Assembly: GCA_013397935.1 (NCBI GenBank)
Contig: VZRN01006818.1
Location: forward strand, 1,550,293 to 1,614,292
Direction of reading: 5' to 3'
DNA: 64,000 nucleotides
Origin: Dasyornis broadbenti
Taxonomy: Eukaryota; Chordata; Aves; Passeriformes; Dasyornithidae
Shown: one piece after another, positions 1 to 13,900 of the stretch
Layout: every line of letters starts with the position of its first letter
Numbering within the stretch: the stretch's first letter is position 1
The notes under the pieces: model-generated
The model's input: the letters and a program-made list of their open reading frames with translations, nothing else
What the model was told of the DNA's origin: nothing
The model's database searches: none
Made by a program: the position numbers and the translations under genes

Positions 1-60
1 CTGTCCCGCATGCGCAGTGCAGACGGAGCAACCATGGGAAACTGCAAGGTTTGAATCCAC
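1..60 (+). promoter_or_regulatory. Possible promoter edge: NRF1-like site with a strong-context ATG
   Basis: Bases 5-16 match the NRF1 consensus at 11 of 12 positions (core CGCATGCGCA). An ATG at 34-36 follows in an excellent Kozak context (ACCATGG). It opens five codons (MGNCK) and then meets GTTTGA at 49-54, which could be a weak splice donor; read through, it stops after one more codon. Three CpGs cluster here while the following kilobases are CpG-poor and AT-rich. This could be the edge of a CpG-type promoter and first exon cut by the window boundary, or chance. I do not recognise a gene beginning this way. Confidence 0.25.
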
Positions 61-3000
61 TCCTTCCTCTGCTTCTGACCTGCTCATACCACTTTGTCTT
101 TCTAGGACATGTCTACTTTTCTTGTAGGTAAAAAAAAGAATTAGAATTTTAAAAAGTAATTTTAATATCTCTGAATGGAAACATTGTTGCAAAAGCTGGC
201 ATTAGGTTACTCCTTAATTAAACACAATTCCCAGCTCAGCTGACTTCTCAAAATTGCTATTTCCTTCCACGCTAAATTTTTCTGGACTTTATCAGCCTTA
301 AGCTGGTTTTTAACTTTCTGTTTAAAGTTTGAACCTGTATCTCATGTATAAAACTAAACAGGTGTTTAATTCAAAATCGCAAAGGGGTCAGAGGATGGGA
401 AAAAGGCTGAACCTATTTTCTTTACAAAATTTTCCTTGAATTCTTATGCTGTGGATGGTGTCTAGTCTGCAGAGTTTTAGTTAGATGCAGGACTGCGCTT
501 TTGAAGCAAATCTTCCAACTGTCTCCATTTCACCTGTTTTGGTTGATATCAGGGAGTGACACATAAAATCAATTTCACTTCAGGTGAAAACGAAGCCTCT
601 TCCTGAAGCCTGTGAGAAAAGGCATTCCAGGAGCCTGCCTAACACATTCAGCCCACTGGATCAAAGCAGAGATTTTCTTAAGCTATGAAGGGTTTATATT
701 GAGGACTTTGGATTCTCAGCACCACTTGCTGTTCTTTACAGAGCCCTGTAAAGGCACTACATTATTTGCTAAAATAGGCATTAAATTCTTGGCACAGAAC
801 TTTCCCCAGTGAGAAGCAAATTGATAAGTGTTCCAGTGATGCCTGCTTTTGCTTTATCTACATCGTGACTTTGAAAATCACATGGCATGCAAACCCAGTT
901 AATTTTGCATGAGCTATGCTAGTCAAATGCATAGTTACAAAGATCACACATGTATTTGGGAATGTCTCACCCATACAGTGAACAACAACTTAAAATGTGA
1001 AGGGCTTTTGCAGAAATGTTCAAACTTAGTGGTATTTATGAGGAGGAATGACTTGCTTACAGACCATAGTCCTGGCCTTTGTGCCTTTTCTTCCTAGCAG
1101 GAAAACCATTTTGTTTTGAAGAGCATTTTATATTTTTTAAAAACAAAGTAATTTTATGTGGATGAAGCACTAGTTTGAAGTCATTATATTGGCACTCTTG
1201 TGCTGGTACATTTTAAATCTTTTCATGTAAAGGGTCATGGCACCTTTATATTTGCATAAGTTTCTACATGCAGGGAGATTATTACTTTGTGGATGATGGG
1301 CGACAATGATTTGAACCCGAACTCTCTATGACCTAACAGCATTTTAGAATGGTCAGGTAATGTGAATATATCTTCTGCTTGATACAGGTGATATAAACTG
1401 TAGTTCATTCTGCTGCAGTGACCTGGCAGTGCCCTGAGTGCAGCAGAGCTTGGCACCCAGCTGTAGCTCCTGGTCCTGAATACTCTTTCATGCCCATACA
1501 CTTTTGCATGTTCCCCCTGCCTTTCCACTCCCAGTAACACCAGGACTGCTGCTTTTGGACAATGCTCTTTTAAATGGGTCAGGAAAACGTTGTAGTTTCT
1601 AATGTTTGCCCTTGCAAAGCCCAATCAGCTCTTCAATTCTCAACCCAGCCTGTGAACAGTGCTGTCAGCACAACAGGGGCTGGGTACTGTGATGTGGCTG
1701 GAACACCTTAGCCTCCAAATAACCCTGAACAAATGTCTTGTTGAGCCACAGTTTGAGAATCTAGGCTTAAGATTTCCCTTATGGGAAAGAGGAATTTCTT
1801 ACACGCTCTTAACTGCTGATTTTGCAAAGGAAGTCAACAGATTTCCAGTGGATTCCCTTCCAGTGCAATTCTGCCAGCACCTGGAGCACTTGGGTGCACA
1901 CACGAGTGGTCAAACAGTCTCAGAAACTGGACTATGGTCACACAGCTTGACTTTGTTAACAAGTCATTGGAGCTCAAAAGGCCTAATTTTTGAGCTCCTT
2001 GCTCAAAAATAAATATTCATACATATATTTCATTATAAAAAGGTCTAGGAAATTCCATGATGTAGCTGTTCTTACAGATCACTAAGGCTGCAGGGTTAAA
2101 TGCTTGAAAATTAAACTCTCAATGTCAAATGTACTGCCAGTACCCAGTGGTAGAAATATATTGCTCAGGTGAAAATTGCGTGGCCCTAGATGTTTTCCTC
2201 CTGAACAGACTTCCTGTAGAGCTTAAAGAGAAAATTATACATATATATAGGTTCTCTGTGGTCTTGTAACAGATAACTCAGAAAAATCTGGGGAAAGAGT
2301 TGCTAGTTTCTTCCAGGAACAAGCAGAGTGCAATGAATAAAGCTGATTTCCAGCAATCCTCTCCTGTGCTACCACATTACCAATTACAGGCACAAAACCT
2401 CTGACTGACAGTGCCAAAGCCTTCTCAAAGACCAAGAAGTATCAAAGCCATTATGTCGATTTTAATGTTTTCCTGTTTTTCTATCATCCCAGATAGATCA
2501 AAATGTTACAATTTTTTATGCATGAGCCAGAGGTAGAATTTTTTCTTCAAGATGACAAGCCTTCCCAAAGAGGTCTCACTGCACTCAAATTTTCTCAAAG
2601 ACAGAGGGCACTCAGAGTTGAAATTTGTACAAGACCTGAGGCACTAGGTAAAGTATAGAAGGGGATGTAGGGTGTTACAAATGACTTGGGTAATAACACC
2701 CCCCAGATAGCTTCAAATTTCCTGAATGCCATGGAGAAGAATGAGAGGATCTCACAGTGCTAATACAGAAACTTCTGGACATGGAAGGGCATTGAGGTTG
2801 TCACCTAAATGTACCTGAAACTGCAGGTGGTTTCAGATCTTTCCCTTAAGAGGTGTGGTAGTTGAACCTCCCTTCAAAAATAACCCATTGAGAAAAAATT
2901 GACAACACACAGCAGAACATCATAATGTAGGTGTGTGCAGTTCTTGATTAATAAAGAAAGCTACCTTTGAGCTATTGATTGCTCTCCTCTACTAACTCTT

Positions 3001-6000
3001 GGTAGTGATGTGTACTCTGTACAATGGGCATGGGTTTTATGGCTCATATATTTCAAATCTATGTTAAACCTAGATATGCTTGGTAGTAGTTGACAGGAAA
3101 AGAGGAAAACTGAATTATGTTTAATTTGGCAGGCAAAGAGAGATTTAAATTTTGCCAGTAACTGTGAAAACTTCTTAACCAAAACTGAAGTTGATTTCAG
3201 TTCTAATTGTGAATATTGCTCAGGTTACTATTAGGGAAATCTATTTGCAAAAATAAAAGGCTTGATCGATTATATAAACTAGGAAATAATTCCAAGCTTT
3301 CAAAATATAGTTTGAGAGTATCCACAACTGTTCCTGCGGCACTACCATTTGCACCTCTCCCTCACAGGAATATTATTAAAATGGGCTTTGTGCAATACTG
3401 ACTTAAGATCTTTAAATCATACATTAATTGCAATATTTTATAGATATTTGGACTTCTTTGTGTTCTCTGGCATAACCATAATGGAATAGTCTGTTGAGTT
3501 TGCTTGAGCACACTGAACAAATGCTCGGGTCCATGGTGACTGAGGCAGTAGTTGAATATTGCAAGTAGGATGAATCCAAAAGGCACCTTTAAACAAGGAG
3601 AGGTTTCTAAAACTCAGAGTAGATCTCAAAGCCCAGTAAGTAAAGACTGGATGGGGCACGTGGTGAGGGGACTTGTATCATCATACAACCAAATGGTGTT
3701 AATACTAGAATTAATGCTTTTAACAGAGTGAACTTCAGCTCGTTGGCACCTGGTGGAAATTTTCAGCCCATAGAAACAATCTGAATTGTGTTCGTACGCC
3801 ATTATGTTTTTTAAAACTTTTTAAAAAAACCACACATTTTGATCAGTAAATCTATCTTTAATTTTTTTTTTTTCTTAAGTTGGGGTTGTTTGGGTTGTTT
3901 TTCCATTTAAAGTATTTGGGTAATATTCAGGCTTGATCTTTCAAACAGAATGGTAGCAAGCTCACTGCTTAAAGCACACATTACTGAAACCCAGAGAAGA
4001 TCAATTATCAGTTGTTTAGCAACCAGATCAACTCTAATCAAACACTTCTGATTTTCTGGTTCCATAGAAGAAGCAGATGAGGCTTCAAATCACAGGAAAA
4101 TTCTCCTATTAGACAAGAGGAACATTTAAAATGCAATTTTGATTTTTTGCACAGTTTGATGTTTTCATATTCAAGAGGTTTGTACTGTCTTCCTAGAAAA
4201 TACGTTTCCCTAAAAGTATAGCCAGCCTCAACCTGCTGTTTTGTCAGCTGCCATTGTAAGATCAATGTTCTTTTCCCACTGTTTATTTCTAATACAGACT
4301 ATTCTTACTACACACATCTTTCCACAATCCTTTCCAGTTCCCATTGTCAGTGTTGTGCCAGGTGTAGGATGTAAAATACCAACTGTATATTTTTATTGTG
4401 CCAGTTTTCTTCCTAATTTATTCGTATCTTCCCAGTATCCCAGCAGGCTCAGCAGAGCACAGATGATCACGTTACAGATTTAATACAGGCTTGCAGGTCC
4501 TGTATGTTCCAGGTGGTTCTCCAGTATTCAAATAGCATTGTTTAATCATGTTGGAGAAGAAGTTCAAGGAGAATTGATCCTCTAAAATGCAAAGTTCTGT
4601 GTGGAGCCTGAGGGTTGGGCTAGTGACAGTTTGCAGCAAAGGGATCAGGGAACATTTCTGTCTTATCTTCAGGGTAGATTTTCAACATGCAGATCAGGTC
4701 AGCAACCACTAGGACAGCTGGTTTTGGTGTGGCATGTGAAGGCAAATGGATATTGCATCAAAACTTGGGTTCTTGAAGATGTGTATTTTGCTGGTTTATG
4801 TTGTAGATTACAATTGTACACGGAAGTTGCAGAGTTGCTGGGTGATAAATCACTGACCAGGATAGCGCTTACTCAACCCTCAAAATATGCAAAGAAAATG
4901 AGGACTGGTAGGGAAATTGTTAAATGGGGTGTAAATGCTGGGCCCTGCAAACCTCTGTCCCAGTGAAGTCCTAACACTGATTTTTCTCAAAAGCCCATAT
5001 GCTGTAGATGACAGATGGACAACTGAACTTTGCCTTTCAGTTAGAGACAGGCTGGCAAACAGAGTGACAGTGGCTTTCATTCTACCCTTCATGGCCTGAT
5101 TATGTTTTTCATATCCATTCAACACCTCAATCTAAATAGAATTACCAGCAGCTATGTCAGGTCTGTCCTAATCTATTAATCCACAGGAGGAAAGGGGTGA
5201 CTGGTTTTCACTAGAACAAGGGTCTGAAGAGATATTTAGTATCCGACACTTTTTAGTGCACTTATTCAAGGCTGATTTTATTTTGTATTTGAATATTCAA
5301 GAAGGTAGCTGGGCTGGTGATGTGACACAGACTACTTAATTCATCTCACGTAGACCTGTCCTGAGCAATAATGAGATGGCAGTGAGAACCAATTAGAAAA
5401 GAAAGTCAGAACTGTTGGGAAACTCATGTTCCATGTTCTCAAATACTCTTCCCGCTTCAGATTATCTGTCGGGTTTTTTTAATACAGTTTCAGCCTTTTT
5501 GTTTGACTTATAGCATTAGCAGCTGTTGGAAATATACACAGAAGAGATTGCTGCTGCCTTTTGACTCGTTCAGGAAGGGCATGATGCAAAACCTTCCCTG
5601 GTGGGGAAGGAAGGTGGGGAGTGGTTTTTGATTATTTTTAATGATAACATTGCTGGGTGAAGATAGGAAAATATTTGTTCCCAGTCTTTGATCCAACTAG
5701 CATGCCAACCAGCAGCAACAAAGCTATTAGGAAAACAGGTAGACAACAGAGCCCTATGTTGTTCTGTTTGTTTATCTTACAGGAACGAAAAGTCTTGTTT
5801 CCCAGAGAGCAGGAATAAAATGACAGCAGGTAGCATTTTTTCATACTGATTCATGGCTTCCTCTCACTGGCAGCACTGACTAAAAGCTGCCCTCCAGACT
5901 CTTCTTCAGTGCAGAAGAGCCTGCCTGTTCACAGGAGCTCAGTTTCTCCCCAGATGTGTGAGTGTGCTGCACTCTGTGTTCCCCTTCTGCAAAGGGTCTC

Positions 6001-7816
6001 ATTCTACAGTGAAGCTCCATTCTTGTATGTATACCAGTCTGCTCCATAGGAACTGGGGATAAGAACTTAAACATGCCCCATTTGCTCTTCAAATAGTCTG
6101 TATAAGTGTGTAAAAATTCAGGAATGTAGTGTTAATGCTTCAATATCCTTTCTGGGAAAGAGGAAAGTCTCACCAGTTACATGCCATTTAAATGCAATGA
6201 CAGTGAAATCCTACTAGTTAACCTTTTGGGGAGTAGTGTTCCTGTTCCTACCCAAAGCATGAAGAAGTAGCTGGCTTGCCCAGATCCAAACACGCTGTGG
6301 TCGCTCAGCATTTGTGGGAGATCTCAAGCAATAGCCACTTTGCCGTGTTCCCTCCTCCCTTTCTATTTAACCTCTGCTAAGCTTCCATTCCTGCAGCGTT
6401 GATCCCAGTGGGGATTCAGCACCTCTGCTCCCTGAGACTTTATGATCCTTTACTGCCAAGTGAAACAAACTGCCTGCATACAAAAGGCTATTGCATTGTT
6501 TCTTCTGAATATAGAGGCTGAGCTGCAAAATGTATATGCCTACAAGTTTTTTAGATCTGGTTTGTTCTACAAATAATATGCTGATGATCAGTTGTCATTG
6601 TTTCTTTGTTGGGTTGGGTTGTTCTTTTTTTTTTTTCCTGAATGCTTATTTCACAAATGATGTAACAACCCTTTCAAAAAATTAGATAAAGTCCCTTCAT
6701 CACCTTTTTCAAGATACACACCTAACATTATGGTTGTGACGTCCCAGATGAGATTTTTTATATCAACAGTGATCCAACTGTTTTGAGACAACAGTTCTTG
6801 ATCACCTTTCATCTGTGGCCTTCAGATTGCTTATGATTTGTGACCTGGTTCCTAATCAAGAGGCCCCTCCTATGGATGAGTTTTGAATCAGCTCCTGGCC
6901 CAGACAATCTTGGAGCCATGATGCTTGGAAGCTGGACAGTTTCCTGAGAAGATAAACATATCTGGTCTCTGCATGCCTGCCCTATTTGGATAATCCCTAG
7001 AGAAAAATGGAAAAATTACCTCCCCTTTACATTTGAGTAGAAAACTTTCATCATGGGATGCCAAGAGATCTTCAGACACGTATTTTACAATTAGTCTTGT
7101 GAACCTATGATGAGCTGCCTGGGCCTGTTTCAGGTATTTTGCCCGCTGATGTGCTGCAGTCAGATGGATAACTGAATACAATCACTTGATTTGCCTAAAT
7201 CGTGTCCTGTGCTTCTCCATCTCTTTCTCTGCTGGTGCTTGCAAGTGTGTATTGTAACCATGGTAAATGCCCTTTTAAGGCTTTGTCTTTTCAGACAGGG
7301 TGTTTGTTTACAGGAACATAAGTACCATAATTGATTATTTTACTTTACAATCCTAGGTGAGAACAGAGCACTGATGATGGTTACCATGGGGCAGCAGGAT
7401 GAGGTCAGTACCACACATCCTGCCTGGGGCTGATCTCACCTAGTTGACTTCAGGATAAAATTACGTTGTCTTAATTTCACTAGGCTTTTCTATCAAAATT
7501 TCTTATCAGAAAATTCTGTAACCTTATTCTTTGCGGAAGGAAGACCAGTGTATCACAAGGCTGAACACTACTTTTATATTTCCCAGTACTCCTGAGAACT
7601 TGATATAAAATTGAACTTGTGTTTAGAGGAACATTGCTCATTCGACAATCCACTCTGTTTTCCATTTGCATTGTTCTCTTCCCTCGACCTTCCTTTTGCC
7701 ATCCTGAGTAATACTTTCCTTCACAGTAACCTTGAAGAGAGATTTCCTTATTTGCATATATGACTAATCAGTAAGGTCTTATGATTATTAGAAAGCAGTT
7801 TGTTGGAGGTGGGAAT
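61..7816. other. Intergenic DNA, no supported gene
   Basis: AT-rich single-copy-looking sequence. Open frames here are short, lack recognisable domains and overlap others on both strands, so none is called. Poly-T runs occur at 3862-3873 and near 6627-6640. No tRNA, complete mobile element or CpG island is visible. It probably belongs to the spacer upstream of RASSF3. Confidence 0.7.
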
Positions 7817-7930
7817 TAGAGCATGAAACGGGAACCAAGGAAGCCAGATTTGCAGTCCTTGCTCTACTAATGACTGATTAGATACGGCCTTCAGCAAGTC
7901 AATTTGGCCTCAGTTTTCAGATGTGCTGAT
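7817..7930 (+). repeat. MIR-like SINE relic
   Basis: The order of sub-motifs follows the MIR core and 3' half in sense orientation: a GCAGTCCTTGCTCTACTAATGA block (compare MIR's CCTGGCTCTGCCACTTACT), then TCAGCAAGTCAAT (MIR GGGCAAGTCACT), then GCCTCAGTTTTCAGATGTG (MIR GCCTCAGTTTCCTCATCTG). It is heavily diverged, as expected for a family that predates amniote radiation. The 5' edge is uncertain by about 20 bp. The call rests on recalled consensus, not an alignment score. Confidence 0.65.
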
Positions 7931-10900
7931 TTAATTTTTAGTCTTTTGCCTCCAGCATTCTTTTCTTCATTCTTTTGTGGGGAGGGAATCGCCCATGCCA
8001 TGCAAACCTTGATCGTATTTTGTTTTACCTCAAAATATGTCTGGGCAATCAGAAGTAGAACCTGGGTTTGGAAATGGTGACATTGTGAGTAGTGTTCCTT
8101 ACCTGTCATCACAATGAGGATGAGCTCTTTCTTGTAAAATGTTATGGGTGAATGAATGCATTAGATGGCACAGAGTTATGTTCTGAGAACTTGATTGTTT
8201 CTTCTTTACGTTTTACCTGTAACTTCTATGAATATCCCTGAATTTGTTAAAGAATCCATCATTTGGGGAAGGAAAGCAAGGTTGATTTCTTAAAATTGAG
8301 GGTTACCAATGAAGGTAAATTAAGAGTTAACTCAGCATGAGAGAGTGGAAGGAGTAAAATCTCTGGCACTTGCATTTGTGAACTATGATTCTACTGAGTT
8401 CTTGATATTATTTTCCCCATAATTAGCAGATACAGCTAGAGACAGGAACAATTTATTGGAGTGAATGAATACAAGAAAAAAGTGGTTTGGAAATACCTAG
8501 GATCCATATTTCCAGTTATCATTTGGCAGCTGCTGTGTCTCTGAGAAGTGTCCTTAACGCTGCTCTGTGGGGGTAGGTCAGGAGTCCTCTCCTTTGGCTG
8601 AACCATCTTTTTGAGATCCCATGCTCCATCTCCCAGAAGGAACCTTCCAAGCTGTGCTGGGCTCAATTTCCCCTGCCTCAATCCACACCCCAGGCTTCTG
8701 GGCTTCACCCCTTCACTGCCAGCTCCTTCCACCCAGTGCAGGAGCAGCCTGTCACTTGTGTACAACCCCCACGGTGGAACCAGAGAGAGGAGAGACCTCC
8801 ACTGCCAGGGAAAGAGGAAGACAGAGACAGAAAAGGGACAAGAGGGGCAGACATGAGCCATCTGGATTTTTCATTCTTGATTCCCTCTGTGTCCCATCAA
8901 GCTATCTGGACTTCCCAGAGCTGCCCCACTCTTGGGGATTCTTGAGAATCATGGCATTAGGTTAAACAGTGAAAAAGGAGATATACAGTCTACAAGAGTA
9001 AGAAAAAGCAGAATTTTGCTGCAACAGATCTAGTTTCACTAGCAGTTGTAAACATCTAATAACCATTTTATTTTTTGTTTTTAAAGTATCCTCAACTTGC
9101 AGTTTTGAGCCTTCTTTGGACTGAGACTGCCTGATACAGAGTCAGCACATGTCCCTGAGACATGGGGCCTCTGATGTGAGGGAAGTATGTGTGCCTCCAT
9201 CCCACCCACCCTCAGGCTATCTGAATTTTAAGATGAGTTGGCCATGGTCCAACATGGCTGGCAGCATTTCACAGACCTCTAGAAGCATTTCATAGCATTT
9301 CAAGTCCTCTAGACTGTGCTAAAGTGCTGTGCACAAGAGCAGTCTTATTTTACACTCTTCTCCACACTTTTATTTCTTTTAAGTCACCTGTGTGTTTTGG
9401 CTTCAATTAAGAAAGAAAAAAAATCTGGCAGTTCTGCTGTAGTCAGATTTGGCAGTCTCACTGGTTACTTCCAGTAATTATCTCCATGTCACAGATATGC
9501 TCTTGGTGCCAGTTTTAGGAAAACCTTCCACCTTTTTGATGTCTGGGTAAGGAACTGGATTCTTTAGGAAATTGCTTTTGTCTGAGAACAACCCCTTCTT
9601 TACAAATGCTCTCACTGTGATCTTTCAGAAAAGGCTGCATTCAAAATTTGAAATATGCTGATGCGCAAATAATTTCAATAGCTGACCTGCAGAATCTGTT
9701 GGCAGGGCTGCTAAAGGCAGTTTGCTCTGATTCCAGCTGCCTGCTTAATTTTGGCAGCTGCACACTTTCTGGCCCAGATGCCTGCAGTCTCTTGTCCAAG
9801 TTAGGAGCTAGACAAACTCCAGTCACTGTCCTGTAAGTGCACCTCAGCTTATCATCCACATGAAGAATTAGACCTAAAGCTTGGGCTGCCTTTTGCCTCC
9901 CTGAGGTATTTTAAATGAACCTAGTAAGGCTGGATTACTGATGTACAGTGGTGGATGTGGCTGCCAGAGCCACACTGAGGAGGGGGGCGATCACTGCCTT
10001 GCCTTGTAAGGGTATCTGCGTGGCTGCAGAGCAGTGGCAAACACTGCCAGCCATCCTGAGCAATCGCAGGAGGCCTTTGGAAGCAGCCAAGCACCCAGAG
10101 GCAGGCCCTCTGGAAGAACAGATGCTGAAGCAGATGTTAAGGCCACATCGAGGACCGGTGAGTGCAGCATGACAGGGTTGTGGCAGGAGACTGCTTCCAG
10201 GACACAGATGTGAAATTCTTAGGTATGGCTTGCAGTGTTGGTGTACCTCTCTGTTTCAAATCCTCACAGCTCTGCCACAAAAGTTTTTTTTGAAGTTTTG
10301 CAGACTTTTTGTAAGTTAATCTAAAAACAAGTCTTTGAAACAAATAGTTTTTGGAAAGATTTTCAGACCTAAACAAACTGAAGGTAGATACCCTAATGCA
10401 TGCAGCAAAGAGCATGAGCTTTTTAGCATTATTCTGCTGCTATCGTAAGTGATGTTTCTGACATATTTTGAGGTCAGCAAGTAGACTGCAAGTTCACTTA
10501 CCACTTTCTGACCTTGAGGTCCAACCCATCTTTCAATTATCCTGTGACTCGGCTAATTTGATCACATGACAGAGGAGGGGAGGAGCATCCACAGTGCTAA
10601 GTGACCTGCACATATGGACATAAATCTATACATCTGTTGAGCCCTGTGAATATAACCTCTGGCAATGTGTTGCTGCGGTTTCTTTCCAGGTCTGGCACTC
10701 CAGACACTGAGTGAAGACGTGTGCTGCTCTGTGATTATGTCGGGGTCTGGTACTACTCCTGTGGGACGAGAGGTAGAGAGCAAATGATGGAGACAGCGTA
10801 TGGCTGATGAGAATAAGCATTGACCAGCAGAACTCAAGGACAAGGTGTGAGGAACAAAGACCATCCCTTTTGAAACAAAAGTCATGCACTGTTCATGCTG

Positions 10901-13900
10901 GATGCAGTTTTTTCACAGTTGGCATTGGTGGGATTGCCTTTGCAATGGCAGCTACCCAGACAGATCTGGGATCCAGCTGATAAATGGCATAAAAGAAAGT
11001 GCTTGTGGCTCATGCAGTCTAGTGCTTTGTGCCCCAGAGTACTCTGTGCTCCTCTCCTACACGGAGCTTTCCAAGCTCTGACCAGTGACATCTTACCTTA
11101 GTATTGCTACAGCAGTCCCCCGCTGCCCCAGTGTGCAGCTTGTTTTCCTCTTGGGAAGCTCCATTTTGCCTGGAGGGATGGCTCAGCTGACGAGGCAGCT
11201 GTTCTACTGTGGCAGATTTCAGCCTGGTGCTATTAAGAAAAAAAAAAATTTAAAAAAAAATTGGTTCCAGTTTTATCCTAACCATCTAAGCCCTCATTTG
11301 AGGTGGTTCAGCAGCTGCCTCATGAACAGCTGAGCTGCCAATGCAGAAGGACCAGGAACTTCTGAGAGAGAGGCAGATCAGATTGACAGTTAAGGGCCGG
11401 AGTAACTACTTGTGTCATAGTTCAGTCTCTACGTGCACAAATTGCGTGGCACATCACAACATAGCAAAGGAAATTGGAGTTGTGGGAGATGACTTTGTGA
11501 GCCTGTAACAGAGCATTTCTGTGTCAGTAACAGAAAAGAGAACATGCTGAAACATGTTGTTTCAATGTTGTAGGAAAAAAGCTATATTTAGCAGCTCTAA
11601 AAATTGTTAAGCATCAGACATGAAGGAAATGGCTGTGGCAACCTACACTCCTCCAGTTTCACCTGTTGCAGTGTTTCTTAAGTCTAGAAATATCTATAAA
11701 ATAAGTAACATAGTCCTTAAAACTCTCCCAGAAGAGGTGTAAACAAAGTAAACTCACTTGCTGAAACAGCTATTGCTGAACTATGAATTGACCTTGAGCT
11801 GTGTCAATTCACTGTAATGCAAACCATCTGCATGCTGAAACAATTAAAACCTTCACATCTCCTAGGAGTTTCCTTCCTCCGATTATAACTTATGTGCTGT
11901 GGTAGAAGCACGGAGGTAAACAGCTAGTTAGAGTGGCCCTCTGTGTCTGTGCTTCTGTGTAATTTTATGGTGCAGCACATACAAAACCATTTTCATTTGA
12001 AGTGGCAGTCAGCTTTCAAGTAGAAAATATAGCATATGCTTGGTACCAAAAGCTGGAGTCATAGCTTGAAAGACAGCCTGAGTTAGACACATCTGCCTCG
12101 CTCCTCTGCTTCCCTTCCCCCAGCTTCTTCTTCGGACGTACCAAGTTTTCACAGAGCACGGGTCATACAGGAGAGGCAGTGCTTAAATACAGACAGCTCC
12201 TGTATAAGGTCCCTCTGCATGTGCCAAACTGAAACCCCTGCCGTCTGTAAGAGCAGTACCTCAGTGCACTGAGTCTGGCTGTGTCTGAAGTGAAAGCATT
12301 GGATAGCAATGATGTATGAATTTATAAAAAAATTATTTAATTTACAGCTACTTTGGTTTCCAGAATCTCAGAGCTTACACTCTTTAAAGCCATAAAAAAT
12401 CAATCTGCAGCCATGGCATCAGAGTTTGGATGTTGCTGTGGTGGGAAAATACCAGAGATGTTGCTTCTGTAGGATTGCTGTACAATTTGCTGTGTCCCAC
12501 AACTGGCGAAGTTTCATATTAAAATCTCTGCACTATAAAACCTCTTTTTAACACATTCTTCCACCATTTATGTCCATCCAGATGACAAGAGCACTGAAAT
12601 CTCAGATCCTCCCTTTTCAGATCATAGGAAAGAGTAATCGTGCAAGCTCAGTAAAATAAGAAAATAATTTTATTTTGTAGGAACAGGGTTTTTTTCTGAA
12701 AAAATGTTTAGACACTCATTTTTAGAAAACAATCTTAACATTATAGACAATGTAAACATAAGACTGTAAAATTAAGATAATTAAATATTATGCTTTTAAA
12801 GTTAGATCTGAAAAATAATGAGTAGATGCAGCACAGCTTCTGAGTCAGCCATGATTGTTTGTCTCTGTGGCCAAAGGCTTCCATCCCAGGGAGTGACCCC
12901 TGGCCTCTGGCCAGGTACCATAAAGCAGCTCAAGTCCACATTTCTCAGAGCAGGCTGTGTCCTACACGCTTGTACATGTGGGGTCAGGATATGGCATGCA
13001 TGTTTTATCAGTTCAAAATGCCTGGAAAATGTGAGGGGAGGCTGAGTGGGTGACACTGGCTGGGATAGTGTCTGAGGATGGTGAAGTGTGGAAGACTGGG
13101 GGCTCCACACTGCCATGATGATGGGATTTCTGGTGCTGACTACCCTTGGAAGAACCACTGGGGTTTGTTTTGAAGGAAATGTATTGATTTGCTCTATAAG
13201 AGGGCCCACAAATGAAATAAGATTTTCAGAACACCAGACCCTGGGGCTGAGCTGGGAAGTGGAATTATTTGGCATTGTTGGTCCAAGTCCTATAAATTCT
13301 AGGTCATGTACATGTTATATATAGAAGACTACCTATAACAAATAGACTGAAGCATATCTGTTGCTAGATTTACAGTTTCCTTTGTGACCTGAGTAATGAC
13401 CCATGTCTGAGCTCTGCTGCAGGCCAGAAAAGTAATGAGGGTCTTGGGCATGCCCTGCATGCAGGGCTTGGAGGAATATATTAAGCTTGAGGCAGTCAGC
13501 CATGAAAGAGGCATTTCCCACCTTACAAGTACATGCATTTGAGACCCAAATATATTCCCTTTGTGTTTATTTTTTATAACATGGGGGTTTTATAACACGG
13601 GGTTGTTAATCAAACAGATAAAAATAAGTAATGTCAGCTTCCTTGCATCAGCCCAGGGCTCAGGCTCTGACCTCCTCACCCATTGCAGGACCAGACGTGG
13701 CAGCCTGTGGAGGCAGAAATGGCTTCTTTCCCTCAGGGTGGGAACAGTGCTCCTATTGCTTTTAAGTGCATGTGTTGGGTTTTTTCCCTCTGGTCACCTC
13801 TTTTTTTCCCCCAAAGTGCTGTCACTATGTCTGATTGATAAAATGTAGGCAGAGGAGAGCAAGAGCTGTACTGAACCAGGACGCCTCTGGCAAGGCTACA

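Noticed and set aside
1296..1330. B-box-like GGGTTCAAATC on the minus strand, and GGTTTGAATCC at 50-60 on the plus strand
   Set aside because: No A box at the right distance and no tRNA cloverleaf can be drawn.
8436..8965. Stack of overlapping open frames on both strands
   Set aside because: All follow a local GC-rich, stop-poor patch. None shows domain structure or a plausible exon boundary pattern.
12802..13275. 157-codon minus-strand open frame
   Set aside because: Composition rich in Pro, Ser and Thr without any motif, no flanking splice or promoter evidence, and no similarity I can recognise to a retroelement protein.
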